From the NCBI GenBank assembly GCA_021234535.1, contig SFZH01000008.1:3410001-3474000 (forward strand): DNA of 64,000 bases. The letters are read 5' to 3'. Source of the DNA: Stichopus chloronotus. Its lineage: Eukaryota > Echinodermata > Holothuroidea > Aspidochirotida > Stichopodidae. The notes beneath the pieces are model-generated. The model ran no database searches, had not been told where the DNA came from, and saw only the letters and a program-made list of their open reading frames with translations. Numbering within the stretch: position 1 is the stretch's first letter; each line of letters starts with the position of its first letter. Below, piece after piece: positions 52,240 through 64,000 of the stretch. The position numbers were made by a program, and so were the translations under genes.

Positions 52240-52660
52240 TGACATAGTATAGACATGATACAGTGGCATTCTGTAATACTGTGCGTATTAGTTTTAAAGC
52301 CATTTTCGGCCCTCCCTACAACTGTTTCAGTGTCGTTAATGAACCACTTAACACCATCCCTGTCAGTGGCATAACCAGCAGGAAGAGAGAATGGGAGCCT
52401 CTTGCAAATGTCTTGGCCCAAACTTGCCCTGTTACTTCTGTAAAATTTGAAAAAAAAAATTGTAAATATCAGCATAAGTTCCTCACAAGCACAGAGAGAC
52501 TGGAAAGTACAATCTACTGCAGTCTTAGAGGCTCTTTTACCCAAAATTTTTATGCCAACCAATGGTGGTACTCCGATTCTTCTCACCCCTACTTCAACCG
52601 TTTGCCTCCCTTGTTCCCTTTCCCATTCCCTCTTCATGCACTAATGAAAGAGTGTTAACA
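52240..52660. other. Overlapping open frames on both strands, unrecognised
   Basis: Plus frame 52263-52658 (131 codons) and minus frame 52637-52188 (149 codons) overlap in an intron. Neither shows a domain I know, flanking consensus splice sites or a signal peptide. The stretch may be an old repeat copy; I do not call a gene. Confidence 0.2.
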
Positions 52661-53654
52661 CTCAAGTGTTCCTGTTCCCTGCACACTAATTTTGTGACTC
52701 ACCATACAGGAACTGTACTGTATTCCTCAGTGCAATATTCTGCTCATCACACAGTCAATTAACCAAGGATTGCAACCATGTATACAGTTCAGTACTGTAC
52801 ATCGGGAGTGATTTCAAGTAGTAAGGCTGTACAGAAATTTCAATGCTGCATTGAAAATGTTATAAATTTACTGTACACTTAACTAATTTTGTTCGTGTAT
52901 GGTGTGGTTGATACATGTGCAATATGAAAATTCATAATTTGTGTACCGTACTGCATTCAGTCATTCATTTCAGTATTGTCATCATGTATGAAAGTTATCC
53001 CTAATGCATGCATACTGAATACAATATATACAGTTTTGCTGTAAGTTGTGCAGTAGGTCCTACTGTATACTTTGTGTCTAGTGAACACCAACTTGTCAAA
53101 ACTAAGCATGGTTAGCCAAAGTGACCTACACATGTTTGTTCCTTATTGGCTGAGTTCAAACATCACACACTACTTTAGATGCACAGTACTTCAGTGTGTG
53201 TTGAAATATTTTTGTGATTATAGACCCAACAACAGCCATATTGATTGTTGTTGACATTGGCATGCATGCCAGCATTTGAGGTACTGTACACACTTTATTG
53301 CCTTCAATTCAGGGGTATTCCCTACATTAAATCTGTAGATTTGTTTGCTACTTGACACTTTCAGGACAGACTATGCAACCTAACGTTTGTATATTGCAAC
53401 ATGCGAAATACTGTACGTATATAATTGAAAGGGGGCATTAAAAGAATAGGCCAGGTGATATTCATAATATTCTCACACTGTTAAGTCCATAATAATATGA
53501 GACTGCATGTCAACAAGTTTCAGTCTGCTCCAAGTCTTCATGTATTGATATGCAGGGTTTCCCCTGGTACTTAATTGCGGAGGCGGCCGCCTCACAACTT
53601 TTTAAGATCGCCTCGCCAAAAAGTGCCGTAATTACTGCCTCACATGTTTATATC

Positions 53655-54859
53655 CAGGGCTGGAAAAAGTCCGGAAGCTGGAGGCTCCTTCCCGCGAAAT
53701 TTTGCGTTTCGCGGGAAATCCGCTTCTGTACTTCTGGCCGTGTTTATCTTGTACATACCATGCTTGTTTCGAACTTTCGATCACAGAATGGTAGAGATCA
53801 CACATGTGGTTTCCCAAATAGTTACGTATGAAAATAACAGGTAAATAAATCCATTCAAATGTGTATCCCAAATGCCCCATCCACGTTCAATCTTCAACAA
53901 AAAGTGAAGTAAATTACTATTCCTGTAATAGAATGCCCTTATTTTTTACTCATGATCAATATTTTCCAGATATATATGTGAAAGAAACAACGTTGGCAAA
54001 TGTTTCCAGAAGATTCTACGTATACCTCCTTTAGTACATTCAATGTCAATTAAAAAGCATAAGCTTAGGCCTTCCTTAGGCCTTCCTTAGGCCTTCCTTA
54101 GGCCTGCCAGTGCAAATTATCCACAGAATGACAGCTGGCGGACATATCGCAACCCACAGAAATACAAAAATGAACGCATATTTCTATGTCCAAAACCCTT
54201 CACAAACCAATAGTCTGCTTCTTCAAACCTTTAGTGTAAATACTTTAAAGTGACTAGGATCAATGAACAAAGAAATAAAAGAAAAATTTCAATTTTCTTT
54301 GAAAAACTCTGAAACCTGCAACTTACAAAATTTCGCTTGTTCCCTGTAATAAGGGAATATGAATTGCCAAGGTGGTTAGGCTATTCGATATGCACCCACT
54401 GCGTTAGGATATCATTACTGAAAATTTTCGGAAGGCTGCACACGATCTTATGTGATTCTTTTCACGAAACTTTTAGGGACATTTCAACTTCAAAAATGTA
54501 TGTAATACAGTTTACTCTATATGATATGTGCAACATTTCATAGAACGTTTTGATTTTGAAGTAATATCAATGATTTTTCTCTGATCGAACTATCGTGTTT
54601 TCACTCGATACAGTAACATTTTCAACTTAAAAGAGTTGAAGTTTAGCATGGATTTCAAATGATTCGGACACGTCTAAAAACGCTAAAATTGCTGAGCTTC
54701 TGAGAAACTGGACCCCTGCCTGGATTGTCCATGGACTCCACAAGAGGCCCTGTGGCGGGCCCATTGCGCCCACGCTGGTATCACAATCGCTTCGCTATCG
54801 AATGACGCCTACTGCGCCATGTTAGATCTGGTGGGAAATTTGCACTTTTTCCAGCCCTG
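53655..54859. mobile_element. hAT-like non-autonomous element, 1205 bp, nested
   Basis: Inverted ends CAGGGCTGGAAAAAGT and ACTTTTTCCAGCCCTG, and a perfect 8-bp target duplication TTTATATC (53647-53654, 54860-54867). CAGGG ends with an 8-bp duplication are the hAT signature. No transposase frame is present; it contains a short 11-bp tandem. Confidence 0.93.
54067..54106. repeat. 11-bp tandem, 3.6 copies
   Basis: AGGCCTTCCTT repeats three times, then AGGCCTGCC, inside the nested hAT-like element. Confidence 0.95.
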
Positions 54860-55003
54860 TTTATATCATGGTCAAAATCCTAGAATCACCCATTCTTTGA
54901 GAACCTACTACGTATGGATTTGAACCCAAAATTCATGGCAGCATCAAGTAATTCGCCCTCACCGCCTCATACTCTGAAAAACCCAGGGGAAACCCTGGAT
55001 ATG

Positions 55004-55578
55004 GATGGTGTGAAACTGCCAAAAATTGTTAATAGGCCAATGGAGACTTTGACCTAGAAGACCCAACAGAAACAAGGGACAACAAAACTATTGTCCGACC
55101 TTTAGGTAAACATGCTGTGATTATGAATTATTCATGAGGCTGCCTTTAACATTATTTATCGTAAAATGCGTCACTGTTTCAATTTCTTTGTTTACCAAGT
55201 GGGTGTTACTGTTATATAGGACAATGGCTGTTATGGTCATTATTGAATATTCTCTGTTTGTGACTAGTAGTTTGGAATCCTCTGGAATATTCTTTTAATG
55301 GGACAACTCTTCTCAGACTTTCTATCATTGAGATAAATTTTATGTCAACCTTTTGACACATATGTTATATTGTTAACATTAATGTTTTTCAATGTTTCAG
55401 TAACTTGACTCCATGCATACCTGTTTCCCCATGATGAATGTGCTACAGTAATGTTATCACACTACTTTAATATGTTTAAATAGCACAGTAATATCTACAT
55501 CATTTTAACAGTACAGGTGCCTCAGTTGTAATATTGTCTGGTACCAGCTAATTTTCTAAAAGACACAGCAATTGGACT
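55004..55578. other. Intronic stretch, nothing recognised
   Basis: Plain intron sequence between two transposons. Confidence 0.4.
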
Positions 55579-55935
55579 TTAAGGGAGGTAGGGCATTTGG
55601 AATACTGTACGTCAACATGACATACAAGGAAAATAGCTTTCATCATTGTTAAATCATTCAGACTCATCAACAAACATCTACCAAAGCTTTATTTCCTCAA
55701 AACATTATGCATGTGATGAGTAATGGAAGATGTATCATTTGGAATTTAGAAAGCTTAGGTGAACAAATTATTGTTGAGCAACAAATAACTGAAGTTCCAT
55801 CTGTGAGGAACTTATTTCTTGAAAGGAAGGCTAGTGTCCTTCCGTATTTTGAATGATCTATCATTTTATATCCACAAACATTGGTCTTAAAAGTATGATT
55901 GTTCTCTGTAAAACAAACACCTTATTTCCCTTTAA
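55579..55935 (-). mobile_element. TTAA-type MITE, copy 2 (inverted)
   Basis: TTAA at 55579-55582 and 55932-55935. The minus strand is collinear along its whole length with 58373-58725 (for example CAAAGCTT, ATTGTTGAGCAACAAATAAC, CATTGGT.TTAAAA). The end sequence is AGGGAAATAAGG-like. Confidence 0.85.
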
Positions 55936-56082
55936 TTTGAACGTGATAATAAATGATTGGTCTGACAAAAGAGTAAAGCACTCCATTCAAACCAAGCATA
56001 GTTTGCCATCTGGCAGTACACTTGAAATTTCTTTTAATCCCTTATTTTATTTCCATTCCCCCCCTCCCCCCTTTGCATTTAA

Positions 56083-56669
<587 letters not shown>

Positions 56670-56783
56670 ATCGCCATGGACCAACCAATACGACCCTCCC
56701 CTGAAGGATGGCGCCATGCCGTCAGATAAGTTACGTACTCTGGAGAAAGAAGCCAACAATGCCTTTGACCAGTATAGGGATAT
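56670..56783 (+). CDS. CAPZB: CapZ beta exon, residues 72-110
   Basis: Begins with the last base of Arg72 and ends with two bases of Met110 before a GTAAGT donor. It translates to [20 protein letters not shown] and [17 protein letters not shown], matching the family without gaps. Confidence 0.97.
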
Positions 56784-57479
56784 GTAAGTACAGTACTTAT
56801 CCTTAACAGAATGAAACAGAAAACACATAAGTCATGCCATCTGTAACTAATTGGAACAAATTGTTCCAATGTGTGATACCTGATATTATGTGTTGTAATC
56901 TTACAAGTTTGAGAGTGCTAATGTAATAGGATTTACATTGTTAGACCTATACTTCCACTCACCTTTAAATACTAGTGCATTGCTCTGTACCATGAGCCTG
57001 TTTTAGGATAAAAGTGGCACAGTGCTAGAATGTAATTCATTGAACTGTATTAAAAGTAATAGAAGTTTAAATAACAACAACGTCACAATAAATAAAGTCC
57101 AATGATGTGTAATACTTCCTTAAAGGTAAATCAAAGTGATACTTGCACGGTGTTCATTACATCAGGTAGATTGAGTCACTAGTGCTACTCTATGCATCAT
57201 GTAGTTTTGATGTATAGTGTCATAAAATCTCCGCAATTTTAGAGCAATTTTCATATTGCATTTGACCTTGATTCGTCGTGAATTGAATTTCCACATGCTG
57301 CCGCTTGTTATCTTTTCTTGTCAATAAAATTTATTGGCATTGATGGAAATTGAACCATGAGTTTCCTTGTTGGTTTTCCTTTCGTTTTTGGTGAGTGTCT
57401 CTTGCAAGTCCCAGCTGAATATCTAGTACAGATCAGATGAATTATTGTGCAAATGCACAGAATTCAATGATTTCTTCTT

Positions 57480-57985
57480 CCTCCGAGTTGGGATGTGGAA
57501 ACTCGGAACCCAAATTTGGACAAACGTCAAAGGTTGCTCTCCTGAGTGTCCTGTCACCTCGAGGCCGGAGCCCGCCTCCGATCCGGCCAGACCCTGACCC
57601 GAAGATAGGGTGCCGCCTACACCCCAGGTTCCAACAGGTTCCTGGCTCCTAGGAGCTGGAACACTGGGAGCCAGATCCTGGAGCCAGTTTGAGGAACCCT
57701 CAGCGTGCTCAGCATCTCGCAGAAGGTCACTCTGATGAGTGCACGTCTCCGCGGGAGCGGAGAGAATGTTGGGATCCAGAAGAGCCTGCTCAACATCCTG
57801 AAGGACCTAGCCTGACTCCTCGGCTGAAGCCGCGGATCCGTGAGCTAGGGAAGTGCTGGTCCCTGAAGGAGCTGCACTCCCCACAGTCTCCGGCGTGCTT
57901 GGGCATGAGGCTCGGCAACGCGGGACTGTACTGCACTGTTTGGGGGCCCATGGGCAACTGAGGTCCCCAAAGGCCCCTCGACAGC
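57480..57985. other. GC-rich block in CapZ beta intron 4
   Basis: About 500 bases of clearly higher GC and CpG content than the AT-rich intron around it, with sharp edges. Several frames stay open for 70-96 codons on both strands, as expected from few AT-rich stops. Self-similar GGAGCC/CTGGGAGCC text recurs at 57640-57690. No protein family is recognised. It may be an inserted repeat, a retrocopy fragment or a CpG island. Confidence 0.5.
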
Positions 57986-58372
57986 AGAAGGACCTGGCAC
58001 CGCATCACCATTGTGTATGTATGAATTGTATTTCTGTGTTTATGGGAGCTCATGCAAAGCAATTGTTGGCCTTTATGTTGCTTTCAATTCTGGCTTACGA
58101 CCTTTTACTTCAAAAAGTATATACTGTCAGTTTGAAAAGGTGATATATTATCTTCATGGCAAAAGGTAACTTATTACAAGAACTTACAGTGCAGGGTAAG
58201 ATAGGAAAGTTCTTTCATGCAGAAGAGATACTGTGGGTAAAATGAAACATGTCACACCTGTGCACTTAGCAGACATTCACACATACATGGGAAGAATCCT
58301 CAACTCCTATTGGCCCATCTCATTCAGGTGACAGTGCATTATCTTACTGATAATACATGGTCAATTTAAGAG

Positions 58373-58725
58373 TTAAAGGGAAATAAGGCATTTGTTTCAC
58401 AGATAACAACCATATTTTTAAAACCAATGTTTGAGGACAAAGAATGATAGAGTATTCAAAAGAAGGACGGACAGTACCCTTCTTTTCAAAAAATAAGTTT
58501 CTCAGAGATAGAAATTTGGTTATTTGTTGCTCAACAAGAATTTGTTCACCCAAACTTCTCAAAATTCAAATGATGCATCTTCCGTTACTCATCGCATGCA
58601 TATTTTTTTGAGGAAAAGAAGCTTTTGTAGATTTTTATTGATGAGACTGAATGGTTTAACAATGTTTAAAGCTGTTTTCTTTGTATGCCATGTTGGTATA
58701 TTCTGAACACCCAATTTCCCTTTAA
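58373..58725 (+). mobile_element. TTAA-type MITE, copy 3 (best preserved)
   Basis: TTAA at both ends (58373-58376, 58722-58725) and inverted ends AGGGAAAT / ATTTCCCT. 353 bp, non-coding. The copy at 55.6-55.9 kb is its inverted twin. Confidence 0.87.
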
Positions 58726-59829
58726 GTCTCCAGGGGATGAATCAATAATGTAGATCAACAGTGTTTTGACTTCCTCTATTTTATACAAAACAATGGTAGT
58801 GCTTTGTCCATCACACGCAAACATTGTTGACGTGTGAAGCTGTTTACCTTTTCTCTGGGTTTGTTTGCATTGACATTGCTGTTATTTGCAAACCCCAATT
58901 TTTTGTGTTCGTCTCTTGCATCAAAATCTCATTTTACATGTATGAACAAGGTTAATCGTACAAAACAATGCGTTCTCTCGCATCGCTTGCATTATCCTCC
59001 AGATCGTGCATTGTCTTATTGTTAATGCACATTCCAGCATTGATTAATCTTTCTTTACAGTCTAGCCAACTTTATCAGCTTCAACTTGGCTGTTTGCAAA
59101 GTATGGTTGTAGGCCTATTAGTATTATTTACATCAGCTAGCTGGGGAGTCTTTCCCCTAGACTGTCAAATAGCAGGAGACCAATTAATTCACCAGTTAAG
59201 TATGCTCTGTGATATAATTGTTTCAGTAACCTAGATTCCTAAACTGACATCTTAGAAATTCAACAAAGATGAATGGGTAAAGCTAACCCCCAAATAGTTT
59301 TAAAGCACACTTCAAAGAAAAATCATACTGCACTGCACACATTATAAACTGCTTTAAATGTTGTCTTGGGTGGTACTGCATATTGCAAACAAACATCAAT
59401 TGTTAAACAGGAAATGATAATAAAAAAAACTTCAATGGCTTTTTGATGATGTCACCTATGAAATTGTAAGAATCTTTGAGCAGACTATTTATACTTAAGT
59501 CACTCATCTCAACTTGCCAACTCTCTGGTGGAATTCTTGTTCCTTGTTTTTACTGCCACTCATAGGCATCATTTTCCCTTGAATCTCACATCTGTTTCCT
59601 TATTGACTTCTCTCAGAATGATAGCAATTTGCTAGACTTAAGACTTATCCAGATAGTACAGAAAACGAGGAAACTGCACCAACTTGACAAAATCAGGGAC
59701 TAAACCTAATTTACGACTAACCTTGCTCTAATACATTAAAGGCACCCGATGATAAATTCCCTGTAGGCATGTTCTGCGGATTTAGTAGATACGGTACATC
59801 AGGCTCAAGAATACTCAAGCTTTTCAGTC

Positions 59830-60047
59830 AGCCGCCTTTGCACGAGGCAAAAACAGCGGTGCTTTTCCAAAACGTGTTGTAGCACTCGAGCGAAAGGCAA
59901 ACAAGGGCGAGCTAGGCCTTAGATGGCGTGGTGCTAGAATTAGTTTGGAGGACGATTTGAGCAAAGGGTCAAATGATGAGATAGTGAGGCAAGGGGTAAG
60001 TATAGTCACTCGTGAATACCCTCACCAGGAAGTTGTGGGGAATAATG
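59830..60047. repeat. Dispersed repeat, copy B (longest)
   Basis: Contains the block 59984-60043 shared with 49075-49134, and upstream GGGCGAGCTAGGCCTTAGAT GGCGTGGTGC, which is the reverse of text in copies A and C. The GC-rich left part starts near 59828. Confidence 0.7.
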
Positions 60048-63000
60048 TACATCAGGTTCTTTGTTTCATTTATCATTACTTTTTGATGGTCAGGTTGTTT
60101 CGAGAGTAGTGTCTTCTGCTCTATTACCCAACACAAACTTCATTCACCGCCCCTGGATGCATTGTACTTTCCATAGACCAGCTGTAACCAGATTCATGAT
60201 AGCAGGTGGAAATCTAAAATTTTCATTAATTTATGGTACAAATTTAAACTGAAAGTGAAGTTTTTGTATTACTTGTGAAGCTCTGAGGGACAGATGATTT
60301 ACAGCCATTTACAGTACTACTCAGAACTAACTGATGAAATGCGCTCCCGTCTTTTTCAATCAATAGCAGGATCGGCGTTGGAAATGTTTTGTTTCGCCGA
60401 GCGCGCTCCTCACGAAAATGGAGGGGATTAACGGTCTTGTTCTGTGATTTTCACAGGTGTGCTGTCTATTGTTGTGCACATAGGGAGCTTTTCCATTGAG
60501 TAATAAATGAAATGGAAGTATAACAGATGACTTTCTCAGAAGGTTAAGTATTGAATGACCTCAAACTAAAGGCTGTATGAATAAAGAAGAGGACTGTTTG
60601 GTCATGAGATCTTAATCCCTGCAAGGAATTCTTGTAAAGGTGCAATCGGGGAGATGAAAAATGATCTCCTAGTCAACTCATAGGCCCACAACAGAAGTTT
60701 AAAATAACAAATAGCCTATACATGTAGAGAGAACTTTACAGACATTAGGAGAACTGTTTAAGGACTGTCGGAACATGGATTTAACAACAATGCATGTGTC
60801 AGAAGTCCTAGTTTAAACAGTGAAACGCGGTATAGGGTACGTCACTATGTCTAGTGATAAATGCCTAGGCTGTATATAGTATCAGTGTAGGGTATTTCAT
60901 ACTTTGCGAGAAATATGGAAGCAAAAAAAAAAGAAACACGTAACACAATGTATTGAAATATTTCAACTTGATCGCAATTATACCAGTTTGATAGCACAGC
61001 AAATATCCGGCCCATTTACCGGTGCCTGACCACAGATAAAATGAAACATTCTTGTGCTTATCATTTTGCTGTTCTACTAGGCATCAATCACAGCCTCAAA
61101 GGTTACCAGCAATCAAACCTGTTCTGCAGTGCAGGCCTTTACCTTTGGTTTGTGTATTTTCAATGTTTTTTTTTATCTCTTTGTTAATTATACATCTGTT
61201 AAATTCTTCACTTCTCTTTATCCGCAGTGTGCGACTTTTCACAGGATTTTATCTTACTATCTCTACTTTATTTTTATTTTACTTTGTATCTGATTAGAAC
61301 ACACTCTAATTTCCATAGTTACTTTTAAGCAGGACCAATAGAAGTATTGCCTTTACTCGTAGCCATAGTTACTGCTGAGATACACAGAGCAGTGCGTTGT
61401 ATAGAGGGGAAAAAGAAACGTTTTAATTTTGTTTTGAAAGCAACTAGAAAAGAAAACAAATCTTGTGGGAAATTGAGAGCAGCTGTAATTTCAGTACATG
61501 ATGAAGTATTTCAGTATATGATGAAGTCTAACGGCATGCTTTGCTGAACGTGAAATGTATGTAGTGAATTGATATCTTCCTAATGATTGTGCCTGTCTCT
61601 AGTTGTAACTCACAGAGCTCTGTCATTGTCTGCAACAGTCTAATGTACACTAACGTCCATTTTGAATCATAAATGAAAGCTTTCTCCATGCAGGTCTTGT
61701 GGATTTGAATCTTGCGATATAGACTGTTGTCTGTCTCTATGACGCAACTGATTATGACCCTTCTGATGACCAACTTTCCTTTCCTGATATTTTGAGATTA
61801 AACAGCATTAACAGTCATATACAGTATTTAAAGTTCCCCAAACATTCTGCTTGCAACTGTGGGTATGGCTGATATTTCTGTCATTGGTTAAAGTATATTA
61901 CTACAAGACCTTTTAAGTTCTCATGGCCTGCGAAGCAGTCAGAACATAGTGTTGGTGTGCTAGCTACAGTGAGGTATACAGTACATTGATGACCGTGCAC
62001 AAGTATTCACCATTCCATATTGTAAGATAGAGGCCTGCACACATTAGCATGTACAGTAAATGTGTCAACCTGAGAACAATATTGATAGTATGGGACACTA
62101 ATTTATGGAAAATGTAAGTGTCTATTTACTTATTTTTTTGCTTGAACACTGTGACTATCAGATTTTTTATTAAAGTTTTATGGTGTCTTTAAACTGAGGG
62201 TACCAGGTGCAGCCATGTGTTATTAACTTAACAGCTTTCACTTGGTCATTGTAAAATGTCACACATAGGGTACTGCTCTGCACCTGTGTGCTTTGATATG
62301 TAAACACCGAAAGCTAAGTTTCAAAATTTCAGTGCATAAACAAGAAGATGGATTTGTTTACAGCATACCAGTTTGAAAATCCAAAATCATTTCTCTTACA
62401 TTAGAATCTGCATTTTGGAATTCACTTTCCCTAAATTTTAAATGATTGTGTTGGAAATCAGAACCATTGATGAGCAGCCAGGAATATTCTGCAGAATAGG
62501 CCCAAGATGATGCTTCAATGTAGTGTACAAGAAGTTGATGTGGTTAGACAGAAGCCACTACACCACAGCGAAACTCAAGTAACTGCATACATGTTTGCAG
62601 TTCAGTCATCCCTGTGCTGTTGTTACAATGGAAAGAAGCTGCTTGGTTGTATGAAGAAGTGAGCAGCCACAGGACATTGCTTTTAATTCAAGACTGGATC
62701 AAAATACCATTTGAGAGTATAAATAGCAATGTGTCATAAATTTGTACTGCATTGTGCAGTGCTTGTTATGCAATTCACTGTTTGCGAGAATTGAAAGTTT
62801 TGAAGTTTACACTTGCAGTAAGTTACTTATTGTACTTAAGTACTTAAGTAGCCTTCCTGAAGGCTTTGTATCCCAGAGGTTTATCTCCTGGAGACTACTT
62901 CCAATTATTTCAGACTTTCTGAACTTCCTCACTTTATTTTTTATCATGTTTACACAGCCTATAGTGATGAATATTGATCTGATGTGGTTGCAAATCGGTT

Positions 63001-63816
63001 TCACTTTGTGCCTTCAGAACTTTTCTATTGTGGATTTAAATGTACCTATATTCACTGCTGGTAATACAGAACATCATAAGATTGTGCAGAGATTTTGCTT
63101 TTTGGCGTGCACAGTATATTTAGATACTGTACTTTCAGTGAGCTGTATCTCAGCTTTACTCATTCCTAAGTATTTCCTCAATCTCAGGTAATGTGCAATA
63201 GCAAGTGCACAGTACTGTCTATATACACAATGCTGTAGTAATTTAATGTGTTCATGTGATATGAACAGAGAGAGAGAGATGGATATTCAAGCAAGGTTGA
63301 AAGTGGTTTCACTTTTGGAACAAAAACAGTGTTTAATTTTCCACCAGCCTACACTATACTGTACTGAAAACCATTTGTATGTATATAGGTGCAGTACTCA
63401 ATACCCCAGCAGTGTGGTTCAGTTGCACTGTTATTATCTCAGCTATATACTCAGACTTTGCTTATGCAAGGAAATGGGAAATGGTTTGCCTCATTTACTG
63501 ACATAACATATTTCAGCTTTGATCTGATAGGCAAATGTTTGGAAAAAACCACAAAGCTATTTGTCATCCTTGTTGCATCTCCCCTTTCTTGTCCTACCCT
63601 AACCCCCCCCCCCACCCATTTCTTGTCTCAAGTTGTCTGCCCTGCAGATATAATGACTGGTAAAATGAATACATTATGCTGTACTATACCAAATTCTACA
63701 AGTAAAAATGTTTCTGCACAACTCACTGGTGCCTTACACTATAAATGCATGTCTATAGTGTTAATTGTGGTATCCCTTGGTTTAAGGTTTGGAGACAGGC
63801 ATTAACAAGATTATAA

Positions 63817-64000
<184 letters not shown>

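Larger units (their letters stand above)
53553..54997. mobile_element. hAT-like MITE (~232 bp) split by a second element
   Basis: The ends are a perfect 15-bp inverted repeat, CAGGGTTTCCCCTGG at 53553 and its reverse complement ending at 54997. GATATG stands outside both ends (53547-53552, 54998-55003), taken as the target duplication. GAGGCGG text also matches inside both ends. Removing the inner element and one copy of its target leaves about 232 bp. Confidence 0.85.

Noticed and set aside
62742..63191. 149-codon open frame rich in hydrophobic residues
   Set aside because: It lies in a CapZ beta intron, with AT-rich composition, no recognisable domain and no splice context; hydrophobic runs are expected from T-rich DNA.
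63389..63805. 138-codon open frame before the last CapZ beta exon
   Set aside because: Intronic, passes through a poly-C run, no family resemblance.

Overview
The window is nuclear DNA from an animal, most likely a marine deuterostome such as an echinoderm. Genes are split by large GT-AG introns in AT-rich DNA. The best marker gene, the beta subunit of actin capping protein, closely matches the animal family. A Penelope-like retroelement, an inverted-repeat (foldback-like) element and many small TIR elements are also typical of such genomes. The exact group is a guess.

Layout. (1) Positions 3-404 (+) hold the last coding part of an unrecognised gene with a very acidic C-terminus. Its 3'UTR probably ends near 1732. 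(2) Positions 1733-12345 are intergenic and dominated by a TTAA-flanked composite repeat (7295-9790). That repeat carries a 145-bp tandem array full of AGGTCA motifs and is itself broken by a 731-bp TIR transposon. (3) Positions 12881-23494 (-) hold a complete six-exon gene for a predicted 769-residue secreted glycoside hydrolase family 31 enzyme of the sulfoquinovosidase type. It has a signal peptide, all the catalytic and sulfonate-binding residues known from bacterial YihQ, and a C-terminal tail that looks like a GPI-anchor signal. (4) Positions 23495-36000 are intergenic. They hold a 3.56-kb element with about 0.45-kb inverted-repeat arms around a decayed Penelope-like reverse transcriptase (24803-28358), a second repeat family ending in GGCGCTCCGCTTAGATA, an inverted copy of the AGGTCA array and a 250-bp tandem repeat. 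(5) From about 36000 to the right edge lies the 5' part of the CapZ beta gene (+). Exons are at 40804-40893, 56089-56210, 56670-56783 and 63855 to past the edge, with a probable start-codon exon ending at 36004. Its introns, up to 15 kb, hold several MITE families, a nested pair of hAT-like elements with clean target duplications, a third AGGTCA array and a GC-rich block.

The two main genes are unrelated in function: CapZ beta is a cytoskeletal housekeeping protein. The other enzyme would act outside the cell or on its surface on the sulfolipid headgroup of algae and plants, which would suit an algal or detritus feeder. No tRNA, rRNA, CRISPR or operon structure is seen, as expected for animal DNA. 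Most other open frames in the window are short chance frames in introns and intergenic DNA.
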